Shown here in pieces: positions 45,501 through 53,829 of a stretch of DNA of 55,979 nucleotides (positions are counted from its first letter, which is position 1; each line of letters begins with the position of its first letter). Source of the stretch: an uncultured Alistipes sp. (GTDB lineage Bacteria; Bacteroidota; Bacteroidia; Bacteroidales; Rikenellaceae). The stretch spans positions 1-55,979 of the forward strand of contig CALUNE010000014.1 in assembly GCA_944321945.1 (NCBI GenBank). The letters are read 5' to 3'. Under the pieces are notes generated by a model, which was given only the letters and a program-made list of their open reading frames with translations, did no database searches and had not been told where the DNA came from. Position numbers and translations under genes: made by a program.

Positions 45501-45715
45501 CGCTCGGCTACACGATCCCCAGCCGTCAGCTCCGCAAGGCCGGCATCAGCTCGATGCGCATCTACGTCTCGGCCGACAACATCTGGACGCTGACCAATTA
45601 CAGCGGCCCCGACCCCGAAGTATCGACCCGCAACTCGGTGCTGACCCCCGGTTTCGACTGGTCGGCCTACCCGCGCGCCTACGGTTTCACGGCCGGTGTA
45701 AACATCTCGTTCTAA
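42560..45715 (+). CDS. SusC-like TonB-dependent outer-membrane transporter
   Basis: A 1051-residue outer-membrane importer for oligosaccharides, energised by TonB. Signal peptide ends GEAFAQ. Then comes a carboxypeptidase-like regulatory domain ([22 protein letters not shown]), the plug domain with the SusC-type stretch LTGSVAKAD and [31 protein letters not shown], and the 22-strand barrel ending in aromatic Phe (GVNISF). It should form the pedal-bin complex with the SusD protein encoded 23 bp downstream. Substrate is inferred from the locus: chondroitin/hyaluronan oligosaccharides. Confidence 0.96.
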   Translation: [1051 protein letters not shown]

Positions 45716-45738
45716 CGCTCTAAATGCACGTTTACGTC

Positions 45739-47637
45739 ATGAAAATGAAACACATATACAGATTGGGAACGCTGATGGCGCTCGGAACGGTCCTGTCGGC
45801 CTGCACGTTCCTCGACACCGATCCGCAGATCATCCCCAGCGGCGGCTATTACACGAACGAAACCCGCCTGAAATACGGTCTGGCCGGCGTCTACGGCGCC
45901 TTGAACAGCGAAGCCCTCTACGGCAACTACTATTCGCTGCAGATCAGCAACGCCGACGACCTCTGCTATTTCAACAACTACAACAACGCCGATACCCGCC
46001 CCGACCGCTACAACCATACGGCCGGCACGTCGGTCATCTACGAGACGTGGCTCAAGCTCTATCAGGGCATCAAGAACGCCAACGAATACCTCAAGGGCGT
46101 CGAAGAGGCACAGATCGATCCCGAAAAACTCTCGGTGAGCAAGGATCGCTATGCGGCCGAGGCCCGTTTCCTGAGAGCCTATTACCACTTCCTGCTGGCC
46201 CAGGCCTGGGGCGACGTACCCCTGCGTGCGACAGCAGCCGATTCGCCCAACCCGAACGACGTACAGATCGCCGCAACCCCGCAGGAAGAGGTGCTCAAAT
46301 GGTGCGTCGACGAGATCGAGGCCGTAGTCGACGACCTCGATCCGGAGGTCGAGCAAACCCCCTCGCGCGTAAGCCGCACCGTGGCCGAAGGCATTCTGGC
46401 CCGCATCTACCTCTTCATGGCGGGCGAGACCGTCGCCGAGGTGAACGGACTCTCGAAAGCCGACATGTACAAGAAGGCTGCCGAATGGGCCTATGAGGTG
46501 ATCCGCTCGGGCAAGCACCAGCTCAATCCGAGCTACGAGCAGGTCTTCATCAACATGATCCAGGACAAGTACGACACGGAGTATCATGAATCGATGTGGG
46601 AGGCCGAATTCCTCGGTGACCGCACGAGCGCCGACAAGTGGACCAACGGCCGCATCGGCGACCTGATCGGTCTGAAGTCACAGTCGGGAAGCACCAACTT
46701 CTCGGAATGGGCCTGCAACTACTCCTACGGATTCTACAACGGCAGCTACACCCTCTGGCAGCTCTATTCGGAGACGGACCGCGTGGAGAGCGACCTGAGC
46801 CAGGCCGACGACGAGGACAACATCGCCGGCAAGATGGTCATCGACAAGCGCCGCATCTGGAACCTACCGGGATACAACTTCCAGGGTTACAGCGGTTCAC
46901 ACCCGTCGGGCGGCCGCGAGATCTCCTACAAGATCAACGGAGTAGACAAATCCGGCATCCTGCTGCAAACCCGAAGCATGTATCGCACGCCGTGGAACTA
47001 CAACAACATCTTCGCCATGCGCACGATCGACGGCCTGCAGGAGGTCGACGGCAAGTTCGACATGAACGATCTGGTCTACGAACCGGACGTGATGTGCGCA
47101 GTCCGCAATGCGGGCAAGTGGCGCCGTGAAACCATCTACGAACAGCAGATGTCGGCCAAAAACCTCTACACGACGATCAACTTCCCGATCCTGCGCTATT
47201 CGGACGTGCTGCTGATGTTCGCCGAGGCCGCCAACGAATACAACGGCCCGCTGACCGACCGCGACGGCCAGGCCATCGATTACCAGACGGAGGCCAAAAA
47301 CGCCCTGCTGGCCGTCCGCCAGCGCGCCGGCATCGCCACGGACGAGACCCAGTTGAACAATCCGCAGTCGTTCCGCGAACTGGTGCGCAACGAACGCGGC
47401 CGCGAACTGGCCTTCGAGGCCCTGCGCAAGTACGACCTGATCCGCTGGGGCATCTTCGTCGAGCGGATGCATCAGGCCGGCACCAACATCCCGGCTGAAA
47501 ACAAGTACCGCAACGTCACCTACACGAACTACGCCGCCTCGACCTATGCCAACGTCGGAGCCCGGCATATCTATCTGCCGATCCCGACCAAGGAACTCGC
47601 GGTGAACCATGCAATCCAACAGAATCCCCTATGGTAA
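45739..47637 (+). CDS. SusD-like surface glycan-binding lipoprotein
   Basis: Outer-membrane lipoprotein that forms the lid of the SusC transporter. Lipobox LSAC at about residue 20, followed by TFLDTDP. The tetratricopeptide-like core shows AEARFLRAYYHFLLAQAWGDVPL, SRTVAEGILARIYLFMAG and the C-terminal LRYSDVLLMFAEAANE with NERGRELAFEALRKYDLIRWG, all typical of the SusD/RagB family. 632 residues, a little above average. I chose the ATG at 45739 (MKMKHIYRLG) because it gives a clean lipoprotein signal; an in-frame ATG at 45724 is possible. It follows susC directly. Confidence 0.95.
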   Translation: MKMKHIYRLGTLMALGTVLSACTFLDTDPQIIPSGGYYTNETRLKYGLAGVYGALNSEALYGNYYSLQISNADDLCYFNNYNNADTRPDRYNHTAGTSVIYETWLKLYQGIKNANEYLKGVEEAQIDPEKLSVSKDRYAAEARFLRAYYHFLLAQAWGDVPLRATAADSPNPNDVQIAATPQEEVLKWCVDEIEAVVDDLDPEVEQTPSRVSRTVAEGILARIYLFMAGETVAEVNGLSKADMYKKAAEWAYEVIRSGKHQLNPSYEQVFINMIQDKYDTEYHESMWEAEFLGDRTSADKWTNGRIGDLIGLKSQSGSTNFSEWACNYSYGFYNGSYTLWQLYSETDRVESDLSQADDEDNIAGKMVIDKRRIWNLPGYNFQGYSGSHPSGGREISYKINGVDKSGILLQTRSMYRTPWNYNNIFAMRTIDGLQEVDGKFDMNDLVYEPDVMCAVRNAGKWRRETIYEQQMSAKNLYTTINFPILRYSDVLLMFAEAANEYNGPLTDRDGQAIDYQTEAKNALLAVRQRAGIATDETQLNNPQSFRELVRNERGRELAFEALRKYDLIRWGIFVERMHQAGTNIPAENKYRNVTYTNYAASTYANVGARHIYLPIPTKELAVNHAIQQNPLW

Positions 47638-47660
47638 AACGCACATCAACAGCGCATACG

Positions 47661-48677
47661 ATGAATACGAAACGAATCTCATATCTGGCTGCGGTGCTGG
47701 CCCTCGCAGCAGCGGGAAGCTCGTGCGACCACGACGAAATCTACACCCCGCTGGAGTTCTCCGTGCAGCTGGACCCGTCGAACACCTATCGCGTGGGCGA
47801 TCCCGTGGTCTTCAACTTCAGCGGAAACGCCGACTACATCACGGCCTGGAACGGCGACACGGGACACGAATACTGCAACCGCGACCGTACGACCATGCCC
47901 GTCTCGGAACTCGAAACCTGTCAACTGACCTTCTCCCTGTCGCGCCGTTCGGGCTCAAACAAGGGGGACGTCCAGGTCTACGTGACGAACGGATTCGAGG
48001 GGCTCTCGGGCCACAATGCCGCCACCGACAAGGCAACGATCGAAGCCATCGAAGCCGACAACTTCGCCGGCTGGACCCGTCTGGAGGTCACCGAAGAGAG
48101 CAAAAGCGGCCAGTGGGGCACCACCACCTGCAACCTGCTCGACGTCGACGGCAACGGCACGGCCCTGACCGACAACTTCACACTGCTGATCCGCTGGCAT
48201 CCCCAGTCGGTCACAGCCCAGCGAAACTACTACATCAACACGTCACTGGAGGTCAAGTTCAAAAACCGCGAATCGACGACGCTGAACTACGCGGATCTGC
48301 AATTCGTCAACTTCAACATGGCTGACGAAATGGCCGGCAAAGAGTACGACACCTACTCGACCGGTTCGAAGATCGGCTACCTGCAGTACGGTCAGAATGC
48401 CGGCAACATCATCCTGAATGCCATCGAATCGGGAACGATGTGTCCGTATCTGATCGACACGTGGATCTTCTCAACCCCGATGGCCCTCAACCACACCACC
48501 CCCGACACGGGACAAAGCATCAAGGGCGTCACCGACGACATCTCAAGCTTCTCGTACACCTACGACCGCCCCGGAACCTACACCGCCACGTTCGTCGTCG
48601 CCAACGGCAACTATCAGGGCGAATCGGGCATCAAGGCCTATGACGTAACCTTCACGATCGTCGAATCGATCGAATAA
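47661..48677 (+). CDS. DUF5017 surface glycan-binding lipoprotein
   Basis: A lipoprotein (lipobox SSC at about residue 22) encoded just after susD, the usual place of the SusE/F-type surface glycan-binding protein. The N-terminal DUF5017 segment reads YRVGDPVVFNFSGNADYITAWNGDTG, a PKD-like fold. The rest is beta-rich, ending FSYTYDRPGTYTATFVVANG, another PKD-like strand pattern. 338 residues. It probably recruits the polymer or oligosaccharide at the surface for SusCD. I used the ATG at 47661 (MNTKRISYLA), the one that yields a lipoprotein signal; an upstream in-frame ATG at 47631 overlaps susD. Confidence 0.83.
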   Translation: MNTKRISYLAAVLALAAAGSSCDHDEIYTPLEFSVQLDPSNTYRVGDPVVFNFSGNADYITAWNGDTGHEYCNRDRTTMPVSELETCQLTFSLSRRSGSNKGDVQVYVTNGFEGLSGHNAATDKATIEAIEADNFAGWTRLEVTEESKSGQWGTTTCNLLDVDGNGTALTDNFTLLIRWHPQSVTAQRNYYINTSLEVKFKNRESTTLNYADLQFVNFNMADEMAGKEYDTYSTGSKIGYLQYGQNAGNIILNAIESGTMCPYLIDTWIFSTPMALNHTTPDTGQSIKGVTDDISSFSYTYDRPGTYTATFVVANGNYQGESGIKAYDVTFTIVESIE

Positions 48678-48699
48678 TGCCAACCAATTCGAAATGACC

Positions 48700-48740
48700 G
48701 AAAAAGCCTGCTTTTTCCACCCCGGAAAGCAGGCTTTTTC
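48700..48740. terminator. Terminator of the SusCD operon
   Basis: GAAAAAGCCTGCTTT (48700-48714) pairs perfectly with AAAGCAGGCTTTTTC (48726-48740), 15 bp with flanking A and T runs, 22 bp past the stop. Confidence 0.9.
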
Positions 48741-48751
48741 GCTCCTCGGGG

Positions 48752-48782
48752 TTGCAATTTTACGTTATTTTCAATATCTTTG
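48752..48782 (+). promoter_or_regulatory. Promoter of the amino-sugar salvage operon
   Basis: TTG (48752-48754), 20 bp, then TATCTTTG (48775-48782). The leader to the first start codon is about 90 nt and shows a modest GC-rich inverted repeat but no known riboswitch. Confidence 0.8.
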
Positions 48783-48875
48783 AATGGGCGTACGGAGCCA
48801 AATCCGCCCGTCTGCGGGCAGCAAGGCGCTTGCCTGCGTACCCATTTGACCTGAAACCGAAACGAATCACCACCT

Positions 48876-49979
48876 ATGAATAACAAAACCGCTTTGCTGG
48901 ACATTGCATCGCAATTCGCGCTGAATGGAGCCATTCAGTCGATTGACTCGCTGGGCGACGGATTCATCAACGACACGTTCATCATCCGTACCGCCGGCGA
49001 TGCGCCCGATTACATTCTCCAACGCAAAAACAAACAGGTCTTCCCCGATGTGCCGGGCATGATGGAGAACATCCGCAAAGTCTCGGACCACATCCGACAG
49101 CGCGTCATCGCCGAGGGCGGCGACCCGATGCGCGAAGCCATGACCGTCGTCCCGACCCACGACGGAAAACTCTACCACATCGATCCCGAGGGCGAATACT
49201 GGGCCGTGACGGTCTTCATCGCCGACACGGTGGCCTACAACAAGGCCGATTCGCCCGAACTGGCCCGCAAGGGCGGCGAAGGTATCGGCAAGTTCCAGGC
49301 CCAGCTGGCCGACTTCGACGAACCGCTCGTCGAGACGATCAAGGGCTTCCACAACATCCGCCACCGGTTCGTACAGTGGGACGAGGCGCTCCGGCGCGAT
49401 GCCGCCGGACGCGTGAAGGATCTCTCAACGGAGATCGGCTGGATCGAGTCGCGCCGTACGGAGATGCTCGACTTCTGGAAACTGGTCGAGGAGGGCACGA
49501 TCCCCACGCACGTGACCCACAACGACACGAAAATCAACAACATCCTCTTCGACCAGAAGGGCGATGTACTCTGCGCCATCGACCTTGACACGGTGATGAA
49601 CTCCACGTCGCTCAACGACTTCGGCGACGCCATCCGCTCGTATGCCAACACGGGCGACGAGGATGACCGCGATCTGACGCGCGTCGGACTGTCGCTCGAG
49701 ATGTTCCGCGCCTACACCGACGGCTATCTCTCGCAGCGGGCCCGTCAGCTCACCCAGCCGGAGATCGACCACCTGGCCTTCTCGGCCCGCTACATCACCT
49801 TCGAACAGGTGCTGCGATTCCTGATGGACTACATCGACGGCGACGTCTACTACAAGATCAAATACCCGGAACACAACCTCGTGCGTACGCACGCCCAGTA
49901 CAAACTGCTGCAAAGCATGGAGGAGCAATACCCGGAAATGTGTGCGATCGTCCGCGAAACGGTGGCCAAATACAAATAG
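48876..49979 (+). CDS. NahK-like N-acetylhexosamine 1-kinase (APH fold)
   Basis: A cytosolic kinase of the aminoglycoside phosphotransferase fold. Catalytic motifs are HNDTKINNILFD (H215, D217) and CAIDLDTVM (D236/D238). The N-terminal IDSLGDGFINDTFII is the nucleotide loop. It resembles NahK of bifidobacteria, which phosphorylates GlcNAc and GalNAc at C1. GalNAc (chondroitin, dermatan) or GlcNAc (hyaluronan) is what the neighbouring locus would release, so salvage of the free hexosamine fits. 367 residues, as in NahK. It is the first gene of a four-gene operon that ends with nagB. Other APH-fold sugar kinases cannot be excluded. Confidence 0.75.
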   Translation: MNNKTALLDIASQFALNGAIQSIDSLGDGFINDTFIIRTAGDAPDYILQRKNKQVFPDVPGMMENIRKVSDHIRQRVIAEGGDPMREAMTVVPTHDGKLYHIDPEGEYWAVTVFIADTVAYNKADSPELARKGGEGIGKFQAQLADFDEPLVETIKGFHNIRHRFVQWDEALRRDAAGRVKDLSTEIGWIESRRTEMLDFWKLVEEGTIPTHVTHNDTKINNILFDQKGDVLCAIDLDTVMNSTSLNDFGDAIRSYANTGDEDDRDLTRVGLSLEMFRAYTDGYLSQRARQLTQPEIDHLAFSARYITFEQVLRFLMDYIDGDVYYKIKYPEHNLVRTHAQYKLLQSMEEQYPEMCAIVRETVAKYK

Positions 49980-49989
49980 AACGGAAAAG

Positions 49990-50637
49990 ATGGAAATCCG
50001 CAAGATCACGGGGATTGACCCCGAAAATCCGCAGGCCGTCGAAGAGGCCTTCGCCCAGATCGCCCAACGGCCGATCGCCTGCTGCAACTGGCCCGACGGC
50101 TATCCCTATGCTCCGCAGGTGCGGTTCCGCATGTTCCACACCGGCAAGCGGCTGATGCTGCGCTTCGACGTGGAGGAAAACTACACGGCCGCCCGCGTCA
50201 CGGAGGACAACGGCGAGGTGTGGACCGATTCATGCGTGGAGTTCTTCCTGGCCCCGGGCGACGAAAGCGGTTACTACAACTTCGAAACCACCTGCATCGG
50301 CCGGATGCTGCTCGGGTACCGTCACACGCATGCCGACGCCGTGCACGCTTCGCCGCAGGTGATGGACTCGGTCAAACGCACCACGACGCTCCCCTACGGC
50401 ATTCCGTTCGAGGAGCGCGAGGGAGACAACCGCTGGTCGGTCACGCTGGCCATCCCGCCCGAAGCCCTCTTCCGCCACTCGCTGCACGACTGGAGCGGCG
50501 TCGAGGCCCGCATCAACCTCTACAAATGCGGCGACAAACTCTCGCACCCCCACTTCCTGTCGTGGCGCCCGATCCAAACGGAAAAACCCGACTTCCACCG
50601 CCCCGAATACTTTGAGAAAGTGGTCTTCGAGAAATAA
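49990..50637 (+). CDS. Cytosolic CBM9-like protein
   Basis: A 215-residue protein with no signal peptide, resembling the carbohydrate-binding module family 9 fold (CBM9-like, cellobiose-dehydrogenase cytochrome type). Typical segments are LMLRFDVEE, the acidic VWTDSCVEFFLAP and YYNFETTCIGRMLLGYR, then RWSVTLAIPPEALF and RINLYKCGDKLSHPHFLSWRPI. Such modules normally sit in exported enzymes; a free cytosolic form within a sugar-salvage operon is of unknown function. It starts 10 bp after the kinase stop and ends 27 bp before the next gene. Confidence 0.7.
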   Translation: MEIRKITGIDPENPQAVEEAFAQIAQRPIACCNWPDGYPYAPQVRFRMFHTGKRLMLRFDVEENYTAARVTEDNGEVWTDSCVEFFLAPGDESGYYNFETTCIGRMLLGYRHTHADAVHASPQVMDSVKRTTTLPYGIPFEEREGDNRWSVTLAIPPEALFRHSLHDWSGVEARINLYKCGDKLSHPHFLSWRPIQTEKPDFHRPEYFEKVVFEK

Positions 50638-50664
50638 GGCAAACAAGAATCAAACGCAATTCAT

Positions 50665-52620
50665 ATGACAATGAACAACAAGTATTCACTTCCGAAGGAT
50701 GGCGGACTGATCGCCGAATCGGCCCCGCGCGACATCATCCATCGCTACGAGAAGATCCACACCCGGGTCTATGACAACGAATACCAGGGTGTGCAGTACG
50801 TCGCCGACACGATCGTCAAGGCGATCCGTACGTACAACGAAATCCACTCTTCGAACGAAGTCTACGAAGAGTCACAGCCCTTCGTACTGGGCCTCACGAC
50901 GGGACGCACCCCCCTGGGCCTCTACCGCGAACTGGTCAAACGCCACCAGGAGGGCCAGATCAGCTTCCAGAACGTCGCCGTCTACAGCCTCGACGAATTC
51001 TACCCGATCAAGTCCACCGAGCAGCAGAGCCGCAACTTCCGTATCCACGAAGAGTTCCTCAACCACATCGACATCCTGCCCGAAAACGTCCACATTCCGG
51101 ACGGTACAATGCCCGAAGAGCGTGTCTCGGAATACTGCGCCTCGTATGACCTGGCCGTGCGCCACATCGACCTGATGATCATCGGCGTGGGCGAGGACGG
51201 TCAGATCGGCTTCAACGAACCCGGATCCTACTTGCGTTCGCGGACGCGTCTGGTACAGCTGACCTACAATACCCGCAAGATCCAGTCGGGCGCCTTCTTC
51301 GGACTGGAGAACACCCCCAAGATGGCCATCACGATGGGTATCGACACGATCATGCGCGCCGACCGCATCATCCTCATGGCCTGGGGCGAAGAGAAGGCCA
51401 GCATCATCCAGAAGGTCGTCGAGGGCGAAATCTCCGAAATGGTCCCGGCCTCCTATCTGCAGGCCCATCCGAACATCGAGGTGGTGATCGACGAAAACGC
51501 CGCCCAGTTGCTCACCCGCGAGCAGACACCGTGGATGGTCGGGCCGTGCGAATGGACTCCGAAATTCGTCCGCAAGGCCGTCGTATGGCTCTGCGGCGTG
51601 GTGAAGAAGCCGATTCTGAAACTTACCTACAAGGACTATATCGAGAACTCGCTCGGCGAACTGCTCGAACAGGGCCGCACGTTCGACCAGATCAACATCG
51701 ACGTCTTCAACGACCTGCAGCACACCATCTCGGGCTGGCCGGGCGGCAAACCCAATGCCGACGACTCGACGCGCCCCGTGCCGTCGAAACCCTTCCCCAA
51801 ACGCGTGGTGATCTTCTCGCCCCACCCCGATGACGACGTCATCTCGATGGGCGGTACGTTCATCCGCCTCGTCCAGCAGGGCCACGACGTGCATGTGGCC
51901 TACGAAACCTCGGGCAACGTGGCCGTTCACGACGACGTCGTGCTGCAGAACATCGACACGGCCCGCGAGTTGGGCTATGCCGACCACTACGAGGAGGTCA
52001 AGCAGATCATCGCCAACAAGAAGAAGGGCGAACCCGAACCGCGTGCGCTGCTCGATCTGAAGGGCTCGATCCGCCGTGCCGAGGCGCGTGCCGCCGTACG
52101 GTCGTTCGGACTGAATCCCGACACCAACGCCCACTTCCTCAATCTGCCGTTCTACGAAACGGGCGGCATCAAGAAGGGTCAGCTCACGGAAAAGGATATC
52201 AACATCATCGTCAAGCTGCTGCGCGAGATCCAGCCGCACCAGATCTACGCCGCCGGCGACCTGGCCGACCCCCACGGTACGCACCGTACCTGCATGGAGG
52301 CCGTATTGGGCGCCCTGGAGGTCGTCAAGGACGACGAATGGATGAAGGGCTGCCACCTGTGGCTCTATCGCGGCGCCTGGATGGAGTGGGATCTGGGCAT
52401 GGTGGACATGGCCGTGCCCCTGTCGCCCGACGAGTTGATCAAGAAACGTCACGCCATCTACCGCCACCTTTCGCAGAAGGACATCATGCCCTTCCCGGGC
52501 AGCGACCCGCGCGAATTCTGGCAGCGCGCCGAGGAGCGGACCCAAAATACCGCCAAACTCTACGACCAGTTGGGCATGGCGGAGTACCAGGCCATCGAGG
52601 TCTTCGTGAGAATGTTCTAA
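50665..52620 (+). CDS. NagB-like / LmbE (PIG-L) fusion protein
   Basis: A 651-residue two-domain protein. The N-terminal half (about 20-300) is a glucosamine-6-phosphate deaminase/isomerase domain: LGLTTGRTPLGLYREL, YSLDEFYPI (D110, equal to E. coli D72), GVGEDGQIGFNEPGS (D178 and E185). The ring-opening histidine (E. coli H143) is Q180 here. The C-terminal half (about 380-651) is a PIG-L/LmbE zinc deacetylase domain with IFSPHPDDDVISMGG (H387, D390) and DPHGTHRTC. The fusion is known in Bacteroidota genomes, often annotated simply as glucosamine-6-phosphate deaminase. It could deacetylate an N-acetylated sugar phosphate and pass it on, but the His-to-Gln change makes normal deamination doubtful. 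Confidence 0.88.
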   Translation: MTMNNKYSLPKDGGLIAESAPRDIIHRYEKIHTRVYDNEYQGVQYVADTIVKAIRTYNEIHSSNEVYEESQPFVLGLTTGRTPLGLYRELVKRHQEGQISFQNVAVYSLDEFYPIKSTEQQSRNFRIHEEFLNHIDILPENVHIPDGTMPEERVSEYCASYDLAVRHIDLMIIGVGEDGQIGFNEPGSYLRSRTRLVQLTYNTRKIQSGAFFGLENTPKMAITMGIDTIMRADRIILMAWGEEKASIIQKVVEGEISEMVPASYLQAHPNIEVVIDENAAQLLTREQTPWMVGPCEWTPKFVRKAVVWLCGVVKKPILKLTYKDYIENSLGELLEQGRTFDQINIDVFNDLQHTISGWPGGKPNADDSTRPVPSKPFPKRVVIFSPHPDDDVISMGGTFIRLVQQGHDVHVAYETSGNVAVHDDVVLQNIDTARELGYADHYEEVKQIIANKKKGEPEPRALLDLKGSIRRAEARAAVRSFGLNPDTNAHFLNLPFYETGGIKKGQLTEKDINIIVKLLREIQPHQIYAAGDLADPHGTHRTCMEAVLGALEVVKDDEWMKGCHLWLYRGAWMEWDLGMVDMAVPLSPDELIKKRHAIYRHLSQKDIMPFPGSDPREFWQRAEERTQNTAKLYDQLGMAEYQAIEVFVRMF

Positions 52621-52644
52621 ACCGTAACCTAAAAAACGAGCATC

Positions 52645-53445
52645 ATGCGCTTAATCATTGAAAATACCCCGCAGCAGGTAGCCCAGTGGGCCGCCAACTA
52701 TATCATCCAGCAGATCAAGGCCAAGGAGCAGGTGACCAAATCACCCTTCGTACTGGGTCTGCCGACCGGCTCGACACCGCTGGAAACCTACAAGGAGCTG
52801 ATCCGCCGCCACAAGACGGGAGAGGTGTCGTTCAAGAACGTCATCACGTTCAACATGGACGAATACGTCGGCCTTCCGGAGGAACACCCCGAAAGCTACC
52901 ACTCGTTCATGTGGAACAACTTCTTCAAGCACATCGACATCAAGCCCGAGAATGTCAACATCCTGGACGGCAATGCCGAAGATCTGGTCAAGGAGTGCGC
53001 CGACTATGAGGCCCGCATCGTCGAGGCCGGCGGTATCGACCTGTTCATGGGCGGCGTGGGCGAAGACGGCCACATCGCCTTCAACGAGCCCTTCTCGTCG
53101 CTGAACTCCCGCACGCGCGTCAAGACGCTTACGCAGGATACGATCCAGGTCAACTCGCGCTTCTTCGGGGGCGACGTCACGCTGGTTCCGAAGACGGCCC
53201 TGACGGTGGGTGTCGGCACGGTCCTGTCGGCCAAAAAGGTGTTGATCCTTGCAACGGGACACAAGAAGGCCCGCGCCGTACGCCACGGCGTCGAGGGCGC
53301 CTATAACCACCAGTGGACGATTTCGGCACTTCAGGTACATCCGAACGGCATTCTGGTCTGCGACGACCCGGCCGCCGAAGAGCTGCGCGTGGCTACGTAC
53401 CGCTACTTCAAGGATATCGAGAAGGACAACCTTATCTCGCGTTAG
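52645..53445 (+). CDS. nagB: Glucosamine-6-phosphate deaminase
   Basis: Converts glucosamine-6-phosphate to fructose-6-phosphate and ammonia, feeding amino sugars to glycolysis. All catalytic residues are present with E. coli numbering: D72 in [11 protein letters not shown]141, H143 and E148 in [29 protein letters not shown] and [12 protein letters not shown] also match. The 266 residues equal the E. coli enzyme. It lies 24 bp after the fusion gene in the same operon, and offers a direct comparison with the altered active site there. Confidence 0.97.
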   Translation: MRLIIENTPQQVAQWAANYIIQQIKAKEQVTKSPFVLGLPTGSTPLETYKELIRRHKTGEVSFKNVITFNMDEYVGLPEEHPESYHSFMWNNFFKHIDIKPENVNILDGNAEDLVKECADYEARIVEAGGIDLFMGGVGEDGHIAFNEPFSSLNSRTRVKTLTQDTIQVNSRFFGGDVTLVPKTALTVGVGTVLSAKKVLILATGHKKARAVRHGVEGAYNHQWTISALQVHPNGILVCDDPAAEELRVATYRYFKDIEKDNLISR

Positions 53446-53829
53446 TCCGCGAGGGAGGGGGGGGGAGCCAAACAGCAAGCCGGAGGTACAGGAGGTACAG
53501 GAAGGAGTCGCCGGAGGATGGCCGCCGGAGGATGGCCGTCGGAAGGAGGAACCATCGGAAGGAGGAACGATCGGAAAAATCCGCCGGAAGAGGTGCCGAA
53601 CAAACAGGTCCCGCCGGAAGAAGCCACCGGAAGAAGGAAGGCTGCCGAACGAAAGGTCCAAACGGTAAGGTCCGAACGGTAAAGTCCGAACGGTAAGTGG
53701 TGCAAAAGGATAGCTCCCCCCACTTGAGAAAACCCACAGAAAACCCCGCAGAGCCATAAAACTCTGCGGGGTTTTTCATGCAAGCCGTCCAATTACAGGA
53801 CACTCCTGCCGGAACGGTCTCTCAGGAGC
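53446..53829. repeat. Spacer packed with several short tandem repeats
   Basis: No gene in these 384 bp. Starting 12 nt past the nagB stop: a G9-AG tract (53457-53465), a 9-bp doublet (GGAGGTACA at 53482-53499), a 14-bp GCCGGAGGATGG doublet (around 53507-53535), a 16-bp CGGAAGGAGGAACCAT doublet (53540-53571), and a 14-bp GGTCCGAACGGTAA triplet (53655-53696). The sense strand is strongly purine-rich. Confidence 0.8.
53741..53776. terminator. Bidirectional terminator between nagB and DUF4465 gene
   Basis: AAACCCCGCAGAG (53741-53753) pairs with CTCTGCGGGGTTT (53762-53774), with T following on the plus strand and A runs on the other side, so it serves both convergent genes. Confidence 0.88.
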
